DNA from: Gammaproteobacteria bacterium Ga0077554
GTDB taxonomy: Bacteria > Pseudomonadota > Gammaproteobacteria > Ga0077554 > Ga007554
NCBI GenBank assembly: GCA_001464585.1
Contig: LNFF01000001.1
Coordinates: 1-42,733 of the forward strand
DNA length: 42,733 bases
Direction of reading: 5' to 3'
The first letter of the stretch is position 1. Every line of letters begins with the position of its first letter. Shown here piece after piece: positions 1 through 8,314 of the stretch. Under the pieces are notes generated by a model. It was not told the origin of the DNA, did no database searches, and saw only the letters and a list, made by a program, of their open reading frames with translations. The translations under genes were made by a program, and so were the position numbers.

Positions 1-25
1 TTAATGAAATAGAGAAGTTGTTGCC

Positions 26-370
26 GTGGAATTTCCAGGCGGCTACTTTAACCAACATCACGCCTCGCTGAATAGATTGGGGTTGCTGGAGCGCTTACAT
101 TCAAACGTGACTAAACTGGACATTCTTGGCTTTATCGCCACCGCGTTCACCACATCATCATTCCTGCCCCAAGTGTGGCAGACATGGAAAACCCGCGATG
201 TCAGCGGCATTTCCTTACCCACTTATCTGATTATTACGGTTGGGCTGGCCTTGTGGCTGGCCTATGGCATTCTTAAAGCGGACTTGCCATTAATCATTGC
301 CAATGCCGTGATGGTGGTGTTGACCGGTGCGATTACGCTGATGAAAATCCTGTTTGAGCGGCGTGCCTAA
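26..370 (+). CDS. SemiSWEET / MtN3-like (PQ-loop) small sugar transporter
   Basis: Small integral membrane protein of the SemiSWEET family, which forms homodimers that let sugars cross the inner membrane down their gradient. It has three hydrophobic helices (roughly residues 31-47, 64-82 and 86-108). After the first comes the family signature LPQVWQTWKTRDVSGIS, containing the PQ motif that works as the hinge of the alternating-access cycle. The GTG start gives 114 aa, longer than the usual 85-95 aa; an in-frame GTG at 107 would give 87 aa and fit the family better, but a purine-rich stretch (11-17) supports the first start. It lies 65 nt upstream of a PfkB kinase, suggesting uptake followed by phosphorylation of the same sugar. 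Family assignment is secure; the substrate is unknown. Confidence 0.85.
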   Translation: MEFPGGYFNQHHASLNRLGLLERLHSNVTKLDILGFIATAFTTSSFLPQVWQTWKTRDVSGISLPTYLIITVGLALWLAYGILKADLPLIIANAVMVVLTGAITLMKILFERRA

Positions 371-435
371 TAAATTTAGTGTAAATTCCCGGTAAATTAT
401 GGTGCACTACCGTATTTTTTTGTGGCGCAAATAAC

Positions 436-1377
436 ATGAAGATCGTGGTGCTCGGCAGTTTTGTGCAGGCCTGTTGCTGGAAGGTGGCGCGGCTTCCAGC
501 AGCAGGTGAAACTTTTACCGCATCCGCACTTTCCATCGAAGCCGGGGGCAAGGGGCTGAATGTTGCGATTGGTGCGCGACGGCTCGGTGCGCAGGTGGAT
601 GTTATTCTCGGCATCGGTGAGGATGATGCGGGCGATCAGTTGTTACGCCTGCTGCATCAGGAAGGGATGGGTGCTGATCATGTCTGGCGGCTGGCACCGC
701 AATCGGGCTATGGCGCGGGGTTTATCGCGGATGATGGCCAAAACGCGATCGCAGTTTATCCCGGCCCTAATCTGCTGTTAACTGCCGAGCATATAGCGCA
801 CGCTGAATTTGCCATTGCGCCTGCCGATCTGGTGTATGGGCAACTGGAAACTTCCGTGGCGGCCGTGGATGCCGCGTTTCGTATCGCCCGGCGTGCCGGG
901 GTGCGCACCGTGCTTAACCCCTCGCCCTGGCAGACGTTACCACACACGCTTCTCGAAAATACCGACACATTGATTGTGAACGAAGTGGAGGCGCAGCACT
1001 TGTTTGCGCTGGGCCAATCACTGTCAGGATCATTGGCCGAGTGTGCCTCGACCCTCCGGCCATCATTGGACTCTTTTTGGAGCCAATGGCCTGTGCCACT
1101 GCTGGTGGTTACTCTCGGCAACCTGGGCAGCCTGGCATTCGACCGGCAAGGTGGCATGTACCAGGCGCCCGCTTTCCCGATTGACGCCGTGGACAGTGTG
1201 GGCGCAGGCGATGCTTTCGCCAGCGGGTTTTGCGTCGAGTTATGCAGAGGTGCGTCGCTAGCTCATGCCTTGCGTGTCGGCAATGCTTGTGGGGCGCTGG
1301 TCACCTCGCGCCTCGGGGTGCTTGATGCGTTGCCGCATCAGACGGCGGTTGAGGTGTTCCTCAACTCTGGAGTTTGA
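436..1377 (+). CDS. PfkB/ribokinase-family sugar kinase
   Basis: ATP-dependent cytoplasmic kinase of the ribokinase/PfkB superfamily, 313 aa, close to family length. Both family signatures are present: the N-terminal GGKGLNVA (residues 37-44, sugar binding) and the C-terminal DSVGAGDAF (253-261), where D259 is expected to be the catalytic base and the glycines form the anion hole. The fold reads through without interruption. It follows the SemiSWEET gene in the same direction and converges on a GntR regulator, overlapping that gene's 3' end by 17 bp. The set looks like a regulated sugar uptake and phosphorylation module. Ribose, fructose, adenosine or an aldonate derivative are all possible substrates; I cannot tell from sequence. 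Confidence 0.85.
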   Translation: MKIVVLGSFVQACCWKVARLPAAGETFTASALSIEAGGKGLNVAIGARRLGAQVDVILGIGEDDAGDQLLRLLHQEGMGADHVWRLAPQSGYGAGFIADDGQNAIAVYPGPNLLLTAEHIAHAEFAIAPADLVYGQLETSVAAVDAAFRIARRAGVRTVLNPSPWQTLPHTLLENTDTLIVNEVEAQHLFALGQSLSGSLAECASTLRPSLDSFWSQWPVPLLVVTLGNLGSLAFDRQGGMYQAPAFPIDAVDSVGAGDAFASGFCVELCRGASLAHALRVGNACGALVTSRLGVLDALPHQTAVEVFLNSGV

Positions 1378-2137
1378 CCCGGTAGGCGTAAGCGTCGCCG
1401 CGGAAGGTGCCCTCGACATATTCCACCAGTTGATCAGTGATGGAGTAGGTGCGGCGCTTGATCAAGAGGCACGGGCCAGGCACGATGAAGCCAAACACGT
1501 GTGATTCCGCATTCGAACTCATCACGGCCTCGATCGACTGCTCGGCGTGCCCCAGTTTAATGTCGCATTTTTCTTGCAAGAAGGCATAGGCCGATCCGCC
1601 GGTATCCCAGTATTCGAAGGCCGGGGCAGCCGTCAAGTCGTACCACGCCACCTCGCGTGACATCGGCACGTTATCGCCTAGCCGTACCCGCACCAGCCGC
1701 AGGAAGGTCGCGGTGGACGGCCGGTGGAAAATGGAGGCCAGAGTGCGATCACGCACGACATCGTGCTCAACTACGCGGGTCGACGCGGCCATGCCCAATT
1801 CCCGCATCTCCTCGGTAAAACCCTTGAGCCGTCCCATCTGCGGACTCACCCGTGGCGGCGCCAATACCACGGTACCGCTGCGGCCTTGGGAACTTAGCTG
1901 TTGAGTACCGCGCAATTCATCGTAGCAGCGCTTTACCGTCTTGCGGCTGAGCTGCAAGGCCTCTGCCAGCGCCCGTTCCGAGGGAAGGGTATCGCCAGCC
2001 GTAAGCTGTCCCTCCCTGATCAACGACTCCAGTTGCCGCTTTAACTGAAGATAGTAGGGTTCGGAAGTGGCATGACTGACCTTTAGCTGCTCAATTAAGG
2101 TGGTGGGAAGTTCCTGCGCTACTCTGTTTTCTGTCAT
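1361..2137 (-). CDS. GntR-family regulator, HutC/UTRA type
   Basis: Transcription factor of 258 aa with an N-terminal winged helix-turn-helix (about residues 22-90; key string LPSERALAEALQLSRKTVKR) and a C-terminal UTRA ligand-binding domain (about 100-250, ending in the typical EGTFRGDAYAYRV). HutC-type regulators usually repress catabolic genes and release DNA on binding a small metabolite, often a phosphorylated sugar or amino acid. It is transcribed toward the PfkB kinase and is the likely controller of that kinase and the SemiSWEET gene. The ATG has an AGGGA ribosome-binding site upstream, and a good sigma-70-like promoter lies at 2181-2208. The operator and ligand are unknown. Confidence 0.88.
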   Translation of the reverse strand: MTENRVAQELPTTLIEQLKVSHATSEPYYLQLKRQLESLIREGQLTAGDTLPSERALAEALQLSRKTVKRCYDELRGTQQLSSQGRSGTVVLAPPRVSPQMGRLKGFTEEMRELGMAASTRVVEHDVVRDRTLASIFHRPSTATFLRLVRVRLGDNVPMSREVAWYDLTAAPAFEYWDTGGSAYAFLQEKCDIKLGHAEQSIEAVMSSNAESHVFGFIVPGPCLLIKRRTYSITDQLVEYVEGTFRGDAYAYRVKLQS

Positions 2138-2180
2138 TTTACTGGTTCCCTGCTGATTTCTGCCCGTTAGTTATTGACAA

Positions 2181-2208
2181 ATTATACCCCTGTCCCAGAC
2201 AATATCAA
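2181..2208 (-). promoter_or_regulatory. sigma-70-like promoter of the GntR gene
   Basis: Read on the minus strand, TTGATA (2208-2203) is followed after 16 nt by a perfect TATAAT (2186-2181). The spacer contains the small dyad TGTC-TGG-GACA, a possible operator. The promoter would start transcription about 35 nt before the GntR start codon. Assigned from consensus match only. Confidence 0.55.
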
Positions 2209-2273
2209 TGGACTCCTTATGGATCCCAATAAATGAATCCAGATTCAAGCAGTTATCCTGGGGGATTAACAAT

Positions 2274-3221
2274 ATGAAACCACCATTACCCGGCTTCACC
2301 AAAATCACCCGACCCAAAGCCTCGCACATGGAGGAAGATCAGGACAGAGCGGAAGACACCCTAGCCCTGTTGCATCAGGCGGGCGACCGGGATAATGTTG
2401 CGTGCCTGATTGCTGCGCACGCGTCCGATCTGGTGATAAGCGACCGTCCGCACATCCTGAAAATTTACACCCTGGACCGCTTCACGGTGCTGCTGCGCGA
2501 CGACCAGCCGCTTACGTTCTCTGGCAAAACGCAAAAACGTCCCCTGGAACTGCTCAAGGCACTGATCGCCCTCGGCGGACGCGAAGTGGGCGTGCAGACG
2601 CTCATTGATGTGCTGTGGGGAGACGCCGACGGTGACGCGGGACAGAACTCATTCAACACCACCTTACACCGCTTGCGCAAATTGCTTGGCGAAGAACGCG
2701 CGCTGGTGGTGCAAGACGGGCGTCTCACGCTCAGTGCGCATTATGTGTGGGTGGATGCCTGGGCATTCAGTCGCATGCTGGGGTCAATTGATGGGGCGAT
2801 ACAAATTGGTGATGGCGCACGGCTTGAGGAATTAACAAACAGGATTTTCGCCTTGTACCGCGCGCCTTTTCTTGGGGATATCGACGCGCCTTGGGCAGTG
2901 CCCATGCGCGAACGCCTGCGTAGCCGCTTTCTGCAGCATATCCTGCAAATCGGTGACCACTATGGAAATGTCCAGCAGTGGCGTGACGCTGTACGTCTCT
3001 ATGAGTGCGCGCTGGAAATCAATCCGCTGGCAGAGGATCTCTATCGCCGTCTCATGACAGCGTACCTTCATCTTGATCGCCGTGCCGATGCGCTGCGGGT
3101 CTATCAGCGTTGTGAACAGGTGCTGGGCACATCCTTTGGTGTTCAACCTTCCCACGAAACCCGGTTATTATGTGATGGCCTGGCTATTGTCATCCCGAAC
3201 GTAGTGAGGGATCTTGCTTAA
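2274..3221 (+). CDS. Stand-alone BTAD/SARP-like transcriptional regulator
   Basis: A 315-aa protein, counted from the ATG at 2274, which has GGGGA 8 nt upstream; an in-frame ATG at 2208 is less likely. The middle is an OmpR/SARP-like winged helix (about residues 60-150, containing RPLELLKALIALGG and FNTTLHRLRKLLG). The C-terminal half is an all-helical bacterial transcriptional activator domain (about 155-300, with NPLAEDLYRRLMTAYLHL and ADALRVYQRCEQVL). These domains often sit on large MalT- or AfsR-like ATPases; here no NTPase domain is present. The last ten residues ([10 protein letters not shown]) are encoded by a dispersed repeat that runs through the stop codon. Target genes are unknown; the neighbours are a sugar module and nadK. 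Confidence 0.75.
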   Translation: MKPPLPGFTKITRPKASHMEEDQDRAEDTLALLHQAGDRDNVACLIAAHASDLVISDRPHILKIYTLDRFTVLLRDDQPLTFSGKTQKRPLELLKALIALGGREVGVQTLIDVLWGDADGDAGQNSFNTTLHRLRKLLGEERALVVQDGRLTLSAHYVWVDAWAFSRMLGSIDGAIQIGDGARLEELTNRIFALYRAPFLGDIDAPWAVPMRERLRSRFLQHILQIGDHYGNVQQWRDAVRLYECALEINPLAEDLYRRLMTAYLHLDRRADALRVYQRCEQVLGTSFGVQPSHETRLLCDGLAIVIPNVVRDLA

Positions 3222-3248
3222 GATTTCTCCCGGTGGTCGAAATGACAG
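3189..3248. repeat. Family A dispersed repeat, copy 1
   Basis: Begins GTCATCCCGAACG and ends CGAAATGACAG; the two ends are imperfect inverted repeats, so the whole element can fold into one long hairpin. It overlaps the 3' end of the BTAD regulator gene and supplies its last codons and stop. Close relatives of this repeat occur at 3254, 6251, 9603, 18116 and 22236. Confidence 0.8.
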
Positions 3249-3253
3249 GGGTT

Positions 3254-3324
3254 GTCATCCCGAACGCAGTGAGGGATCTTGCGTAAGATTCCTCCCCCCG
3301 CTTTCGCGAGGGTCGGAATGACAG
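3254..3324. repeat. Family A dispersed repeat, copy 2 (tandem with copy 1)
   Basis: A second copy starting GTCATCCCGAACGCAGTGAG, six bases after copy 1 and in the same orientation. Its second half carries an extra C/G-rich stretch (CCCCCCGCTTTCGCGAGGG) that reappears in inverted form in the copy at 22261. It fills most of the gap between two convergent genes and could act as a bidirectional terminator. Confidence 0.78.
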
Positions 3325-3371
3325 GGGAATACCCTGCTGCTTGTGGCAAGGTTTTTTATTTAGGATTATCT

Positions 3372-4262
3372 TTATAGCTTCTCAACCCAGCGCAACTTCG
3401 CCCGCAAAATTTGATAATGATCATGGTCGGCAGGGTGTATCAGCCGCACCGGCAGCGCCTGTTTGTGGATATGAATGTGATCGCCTTCGAGCAAACCAAA
3501 GTTGATCTGCCCATCGCAGGTGAGTTGCGCGCGGTCATGGTTACATTCGATGATGATGATGGTGATCTGGCTGTCGCTGTTAACCACGATCGGCCGGTTA
3601 CTTAACGTGTGCGGGCAGATCGGCACCAGCGCCAGCGCATTCAATGTCGGATGCAAAATCGGCCCGCCGCCCGACAGCGCATACGCCGTGGAGCCGGTCG
3701 GCGTGGCGACAATCATTCCATCCGAACGCTGGCTGTGGACAAACTGGCCGTTAATGTAAGTTTCAAATTCAATCATGCGCGCCATGTTCCACTTGTGGAC
3801 CACGGCGTCGTTAAAAGCACTGCTGGTGCTGATCTTCTGGCCGTTGCGCTCGATGGTGCTGGAGATCAGGCAGCGTTCTTCCAGTAAATAATGGCCGCGC
3901 AGAATTTCTTCCATGCGTTCAATCATCCGCTCCGGCGAAATATCGGCAAGGAATCCCAGCCGACCCAGATTGACGCCCGCCAGGGGAATGCCATATTCGG
4001 CCAAGGCGCGCGCCGCGTTGAGCAGCGTGCCATCGCCGCCCACCACAATCGCCAGATCACACTGCGCGCCGATGCTCTGGCGGCTGGCGGTTTCCATGGC
4101 ATGGCCGGGATAGGTTTGCGCCGTCGTTTCATCGAGCAGCACCCGCACCCCACGCCCGCGCAGATGAGTGTGCAGAATGCGCAGGGTTTCACCCACGTGC
4201 GGGTCGCCATGCTTGCCGAGCAGACCGATGGTATTAAAAGTGGTGGGTATTTCCCTGAACAT
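3372..4262 (-). CDS. nadK: NAD kinase
   Basis: Phosphorylates NAD to NADP using ATP or polyphosphate; cytoplasmic and usually essential. Family landmarks read in order: N-terminal FNTIGLLGKHGD, the catalytic GGDGTLLNAAR loop, FNDAVVHKW (the family NE/D motif, with D in place of E), and the glycine-rich DGMIVATPTGSTAYALSGGG. The ATG at 4262 gives 296 aa, the typical size; the longer reading from 4319 adds 19 residues unlike the family. It is transcribed away from hrcA. NAD kinase next to heat-shock genes (grpE or hrcA) is a common arrangement in proteobacteria. Confidence 0.95.
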   Translation of the reverse strand: MFREIPTTFNTIGLLGKHGDPHVGETLRILHTHLRGRGVRVLLDETTAQTYPGHAMETASRQSIGAQCDLAIVVGGDGTLLNAARALAEYGIPLAGVNLGRLGFLADISPERMIERMEEILRGHYLLEERCLISSTIERNGQKISTSSAFNDAVVHKWNMARMIEFETYINGQFVHSQRSDGMIVATPTGSTAYALSGGGPILHPTLNALALVPICPHTLSNRPIVVNSDSQITIIIIECNHDRAQLTCDGQINFGLLEGDHIHIHKQALPVRLIHPADHDHYQILRAKLRWVEKL

Positions 4263-4400
4263 GGTGCTTGTGACTCGTTGTGGAGCGTTATTGAGGAGTA
4301 ACCTTGACAAACTTATCATGCTCCAGGGCCAGACGCCAACACCTTGTTTTGAAAGCTGGGGCTTGAAAACGCTGACAAAAGGTGTCCAAGTGGTTTGGTT

Positions 4401-4427
4401 TTGGCACTCGTTGTGTTAGAGTGCTAT
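4401..4427 (+). promoter_or_regulatory. CIRCE element (HrcA operator) upstream of hrcA
   Basis: TTGGCACTC, a 9-nt spacer, then GAGTGCTAT. Each half matches the CIRCE consensus (TTAGCACTC-N9-GAGTGCTAA) in 8 of 9 positions, with the exact spacer length. Its left arm includes TTGGCA, a near -35 box, and TATTAA lies 18 nt downstream, so HrcA bound here would cover the promoter. It is 30 nt before the hrcA start codon, which predicts autoregulation. Confidence 0.9.
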
Positions 4428-4456
4428 TAAAATAGTGGTCACCTTAACACATTACC

Positions 4457-5494
4457 ATGTTAGAAATTAGCGAGCGCGCACAACGTCTGTTAAAAAAGCT
4501 GGTAGAGGCCTACATCCGTGATGGCCAGCCAGTGGGTTCGCGCACGCTTGCGCGCGATTCGGGGCTGGATTTAAGCCCTGCTACCGTGCGTAACATCATG
4601 ATAGACCTCGAAGAACTGGGCATGGTGATATCGCCGCACACCTCGGCGGGACGGATCCCCACGGCTAAAGCCTATCGGCTCTTTGTGGATGCCCTGGTAA
4701 AGGTGCAGCCGCTGCATGAAAAAGAAGTAAACCATTTTAAAAATCAATTGGATACCAGCAGCGGCAGGGGGGGCTTGCTTGACTCGGCATCGGCGCTGTT
4801 ATCCGATATCACGCGCATGGCGGGTGTCGTTATGGTGCCGCGCCGCGACATTACTGTATTACGCCAGATCGAGTTTTTGCCGCTCTCTGATGATAACCGG
4901 GTGCTGGTGATCGTGGTAGTGAACGAACACGAGGTGCAAAACCGCATCATTACTACGGCGCGCCGCTATTCGCCCGCCGAACTCCAGCAAGCGGCCAATT
5001 ACCTGACGGCCATGTTCGCCGGTAAAGACTTGTGCGCGATTAGAAATGCCGTTTTATCAGACATGAAAGCCGCCAAAGACGAAATAAACAGCGTCATGCA
5101 AAGTGCCATCACCATGGCGGGCCAAGTATTTGCCGATACGCCCACCGAAACCAGTTATGTGCTGGCCGGCCAGACTAATCTGATGGATTTTAGCGAATTA
5201 TCGAACCTCGATAAGCTTCGTCAACTTTTTGATGCATTTAATAAAAAGAGCGATATTCTGCATTTGCTTGACCAGTGTTTGCGCGCCGAATCCGCGCAGG
5301 TGTTTATTGGCGGTGAATCAGGTTATAAAGCGCTGGAAGAATGCAGCGTGGTCACCGCGCCCTATATGATCGAAGGGCGGCTGGTCGGCGTGCTGGGGGT
5401 GATTGGCCCCACCCGCATGGCCTATGAGCGGGTCATTCCGATTGTGAATGTAACCGCAAAATTATTAAGCGCGGCGCTTACCCAGCGCCCTTGA
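4457..5494 (+). CDS. hrcA: Heat-inducible transcription repressor HrcA
   Basis: Represses heat-shock genes by binding CIRCE; it needs GroEL to stay folded, so stress titrates it away. At 345 aa it is family length. An N-terminal winged helix (about residues 1-75, with LSPATVRNIMIDLEELG and SAGRIPTAKAYRLFV) is followed by the GAF-like dimerisation region and a C-terminus ending in GVLGVIGPTRMAYERVIPIV, typical of HrcA. It opens the cluster hrcA-grpE-dnaK-dnaJ, and a CIRCE element sits just upstream. No groESL operon, the other usual target, is present in the window. Confidence 0.97.
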   Translation: MLEISERAQRLLKKLVEAYIRDGQPVGSRTLARDSGLDLSPATVRNIMIDLEELGMVISPHTSAGRIPTAKAYRLFVDALVKVQPLHEKEVNHFKNQLDTSSGRGGLLDSASALLSDITRMAGVVMVPRRDITVLRQIEFLPLSDDNRVLVIVVVNEHEVQNRIITTARRYSPAELQQAANYLTAMFAGKDLCAIRNAVLSDMKAAKDEINSVMQSAITMAGQVFADTPTETSYVLAGQTNLMDFSELSNLDKLRQLFDAFNKKSDILHLLDQCLRAESAQVFIGGESGYKALEECSVVTAPYMIEGRLVGVLGVIGPTRMAYERVIPIVNVTAKLLSAALTQRP

Positions 5495-5556
5495 ATTAAT
5501 GTTGGCTGCCCCCCACATTCAAGACAGTTTATGTAGATTTTATTTGGAGATGCAAA

Positions 5557-6141
5557 GTGACGGCTACACAAGAGAATTTTAAAGAACCGATTAACGATGC
5601 CATGACAGATGGCATGACTGATACCGGAGCCGATCATCAGGCTGCCGCAGAAAAAGCCGAGTTAATGCCATATGAACAACTGCAATCGGCGTTGCAGGAG
5701 GCGCATACCCAGGCAGAGGAACAGCGTAATCAATTGTTGCGCACCCGTGCTGAAATGGAAAATCTGCGCCGCCGCGCCGAACGTGACCTGGAAAACGCCC
5801 ATAAATATGGCCTGGAACGCTTCATCAACGAAATTCTGCCGGTAAAAGACAGTCTGGAAATGGGCTTGTCGGTGGCAAGTGATGAATCCACCGATATTGC
5901 CAAAATCCGTGAAGGCATGGATCTCACGCTCAAAATGATGCAGGCGCTGCTGCAGAAAATGGCAGTGCGCGAAATCAATCCATTGGGTGAAAAGTTTAAC
6001 CCCGACATGCACCAGGCCATGATGGCTCAGCCAGCAGCAGATGTTGAACCTAATACCGTGCTGGCCGTGTATCAGAAAGGCTATTCATTAAACGACCGGG
6101 TCGTGCGTCCCGCCATGGTCGTCATATCCAAGGCGCCGTAA
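5557..6141 (+). CDS. grpE: Nucleotide exchange factor GrpE
   Basis: Co-chaperone that releases ADP from DnaK. At 194 aa it has a variable acidic N-terminus, a long coiled coil (about residues 45-100, with RTRAEMENLRRRAERDLENA) and the C-terminal beta domain containing NPLGEKFNPDMHQAM and YQKGYSLNDRVVRPAMVVIS, both diagnostic. It starts at GTG 5557 with TTGGAG seven bases upstream. It lies 62 nt after hrcA and is probably co-transcribed from the CIRCE-controlled promoter. Confidence 0.97.
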   Translation: MTATQENFKEPINDAMTDGMTDTGADHQAAAEKAELMPYEQLQSALQEAHTQAEEQRNQLLRTRAEMENLRRRAERDLENAHKYGLERFINEILPVKDSLEMGLSVASDESTDIAKIREGMDLTLKMMQALLQKMAVREINPLGEKFNPDMHQAMMAQPAADVEPNTVLAVYQKGYSLNDRVVRPAMVVISKAP

Positions 6142-6179
6142 GTTGTAATAATAACGAGGGAATAAGTGCGGGTGGCGCC

Positions 6180-6206
6180 CTTGAAATTGCATTAAAAACC
6201 CCCCAT
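6180..6206 (+). promoter_or_regulatory. sigma-32 (RpoH) heat-shock promoter of dnaK
   Basis: CTTGAAA (6180-6186), a 14-nt spacer, then CCCCAT (6201-6206) followed by CT. This matches the RpoH consensus (CTTGAA with CCCCAT, spacer 13-17) at every core position. It lies in the grpE-dnaK gap, 125 nt before the dnaK start, and gives dnaK its own heat-shock promoter in addition to read-through from the CIRCE-controlled promoter. Confidence 0.85.
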
Positions 6207-6250
6207 CTGTTCAGGCATATGCATCATTTTTTAAACTTAATACTGAAATC

Positions 6251-6294
6251 GTAGTGAGGGATCTTGAAGATCCCTCACTACGTTCGGGATGACA
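6251..6294. repeat. Rearranged family A repeat: perfect hairpin in the dnaK leader
   Basis: Positions 6251-6281 form a perfect inverted repeat: 15-nt arms beginning GTAGTGAGGGATCTT with a single-base centre. This is followed by the rest of a family A end (GTTCGGGATGACA). It looks like two repeat halves joined head to head. It lies between the sigma-32 promoter and the dnaK start, so it would be transcribed into the dnaK 5' leader. Confidence 0.82.
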
Positions 6295-6331
6295 CTTATT
6301 CTTTACGTTCAAGACCAGGAGATATCAGCAT

Positions 6332-8296
6332 ATGGGTAAAATTATTGGCATTGACTTAGGCACCACCAACTCCTGCGTAGCAGTAATGGAAGGTGGTAAG
6401 CCGCGTGTTATCGAAAATGCCGAAGGCACGCGCACCACACCGTCGATTGTGGCCTATACAGAAGACGGTGAAATTCTCGTCGGTCAGGCGGCCAAGCGGC
6501 AGGCCGTCACCAATCCTACCAATACGCTGTTTGCGGTAAAGCGCTTGATCGGCCGCAAATTCGCCGACGAGGTCGTGCAGCGCGATATCAAAATGGTGCC
6601 GTACAACATCATGGCTGCCGACAATGGTGATGCCTGGGTGCAAGTGCAAGGTAACAAACGCATGGCGCCACCGGAAATTTCGGCGCGTGTACTGATGAAA
6701 ATGAAAAAGACTGCCGAAGATTATCTGGGTGAGCCAGTGACTGAAGCGGTGATTACAGTCCCGGCGTATTTTAACGATTCACAGCGTCAGGCCACCAAAG
6801 ACGCTGGCAAGATTGCCGGTCTGGACGTCAAACGCATCATCAACGAACCTACTGCTGCGGCCTTGGCGTTTGGCATGGATAAAAAGCCCGGCGAAAGCAA
6901 AATCGCCGTGTACGATCTGGGCGGTGGCACGTTTGATATTTCCATTATTGAAATCGCCGAAGTGGATGGCGAACATCAGTTCGAAGTGTTGTCTACGAAC
7001 GGCGATACCTTCCTCGGCGGCGAAGATTTTGATTCGCGCCTGATCGAATATCTGGCCGCCGAATTCAAGAAAGACACCGGTATTGATTTGCACAATGACC
7101 CGCTAGCATTGCAACGCCTCAAGGAAGCGGCGGAAAAAGCCAAGATCGAGTTGTCATCCAGCCAGCAGACCGATGTCAACTTGCCGTACATCACCGCCGA
7201 CGCCAAAGGCCCGAAACACCTTAACATCAAGCTGACACGCGCCAAACTGGAATCACTGGTGGAAGAGCTGATTGAGCGTACCATTGCCCCGTGCAGAATC
7301 GCGCTCAAGGATGCGGGTTTGCAGCCTTCGCAAATTGATGACGTGATCCTGGTCGGTGGCCAGACGCGTATGCCCAAGGTGCAGGACAAGGTCAAGGAAT
7401 TTTTCGGCAAAGAGCCGCGCAAAGACGTTAACCCCGATGAAGCGGTGGCGGTAGGCGCGGCGATCCAGGCTGGCGTATTGGGCGGTGAAGTTAAAGACGT
7501 GCTGCTGCTGGATGTCACGCCCTTGTCACTGGGTATTGAAACCATGGGCGGCGTGATGACCAAGCTCATCGAAAAAAATACCACCATTCCGACTAAAGCC
7601 ACGCAGGTATTTTCCACCGCAGAAGATAACCAGACCGCTGTCACCGTGCATGTGTTGCAGGGCGAGCGTGAAATCGCCGCTGCCAATAAATCACTGGGGC
7701 GTTTTGATCTTGCCGACATTCCGCCGTCACGGCGCGGCATGCCGCAAATTGAAGTGGGATTTGATATCGACGCCAACGGTATTCTCAATGTGTCGGCGCG
7801 TGATAAAGCCACTGGTAAACAGCAGTCGATTGTTATCAAAGCGTCTTCCGGCTTGAGCGATGCAGAAATCAAACGCATGGTTCAGGACGCCGAAGCGCAT
7901 GCCGAGGAAGACCGCAAGTTCCATGAGTTGGTGCAGGTGCGCAATCAAGCCGACAACATGGTGCATGCGACAGAGAAGGCTCTTAAAGACCTGGAAGGCC
8001 AGTTACAGGGTGATGAGAAACAGCGTATCGAAGCGGCCATGGCTGAGCTGAAAGAAACCATGAAAGGGGATGACAAAGCAGCTATCGAAGCCAAAACAGC
8101 GGCCTTGACCACTGTGTCGTCAGCACTGATTGAGCGCGCCTATGCAGCGGCTAATGCCGCCACGGGTTCAGGCGGATCAGGGGGTAATGCCTCTGCTGAA
8201 AACCCGTCCGCAAATGCAGGCAACGCGGGTAACAGGGGCAACGATGACGTGGTTGATGCCGAGTTTGAAGAAGTTAAGGACGACAAGAGCAAATAA
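6332..8296 (+). CDS. dnaK: Molecular chaperone DnaK (Hsp70)
   Basis: ATP-dependent Hsp70 chaperone, 654 aa. The nucleotide-binding domain (1 to about 385) opens with [19 protein letters not shown] and contains [21 protein letters not shown] and [15 protein letters not shown]. The linker [16 protein letters not shown] leads into the substrate-binding domain, then a helical lid. The tail is Gly/Ser/Ala/Asn-rich and ends [13 protein letters not shown], the conserved DnaK C-terminus. AGGAG sits 10 nt before the ATG. It works with DnaJ and GrpE encoded on either side. Confidence 0.99.
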   Translation: MGKIIGIDLGTTNSCVAVMEGGKPRVIENAEGTRTTPSIVAYTEDGEILVGQAAKRQAVTNPTNTLFAVKRLIGRKFADEVVQRDIKMVPYNIMAADNGDAWVQVQGNKRMAPPEISARVLMKMKKTAEDYLGEPVTEAVITVPAYFNDSQRQATKDAGKIAGLDVKRIINEPTAAALAFGMDKKPGESKIAVYDLGGGTFDISIIEIAEVDGEHQFEVLSTNGDTFLGGEDFDSRLIEYLAAEFKKDTGIDLHNDPLALQRLKEAAEKAKIELSSSQQTDVNLPYITADAKGPKHLNIKLTRAKLESLVEELIERTIAPCRIALKDAGLQPSQIDDVILVGGQTRMPKVQDKVKEFFGKEPRKDVNPDEAVAVGAAIQAGVLGGEVKDVLLLDVTPLSLGIETMGGVMTKLIEKNTTIPTKATQVFSTAEDNQTAVTVHVLQGEREIAAANKSLGRFDLADIPPSRRGMPQIEVGFDIDANGILNVSARDKATGKQQSIVIKASSGLSDAEIKRMVQDAEAHAEEDRKFHELVQVRNQADNMVHATEKALKDLEGQLQGDEKQRIEAAMAELKETMKGDDKAAIEAKTAALTTVSSALIERAYAAANAATGSGGSGGNASAENPSANAGNAGNRGNDDVVDAEFEEVKDDKSK

Positions 8297-8314
8297 TAGC
8301 GGGTGTTACGCAAT

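Noticed and set aside
2174-2205. Plus-strand promoter for the BTAD gene starting from TTGACA at 2174
   Set aside because: The -35 box is perfect but no acceptable -10 box lies at 16-18 nt.
3189-3324. Possible CRISPR array from regularly placed repeats
   Set aside because: Only two copies lie together, they are separated by six bases rather than unique spacers, and the units are hairpins dispersed through the window. No cas genes are present.
6976-7878. 300-codon open frame on the minus strand inside dnaK
   Set aside because: It lies entirely antisense to dnaK, has a Ser/Pro/Thr-rich composition typical of reversed coding DNA, and matches no family I recognise.
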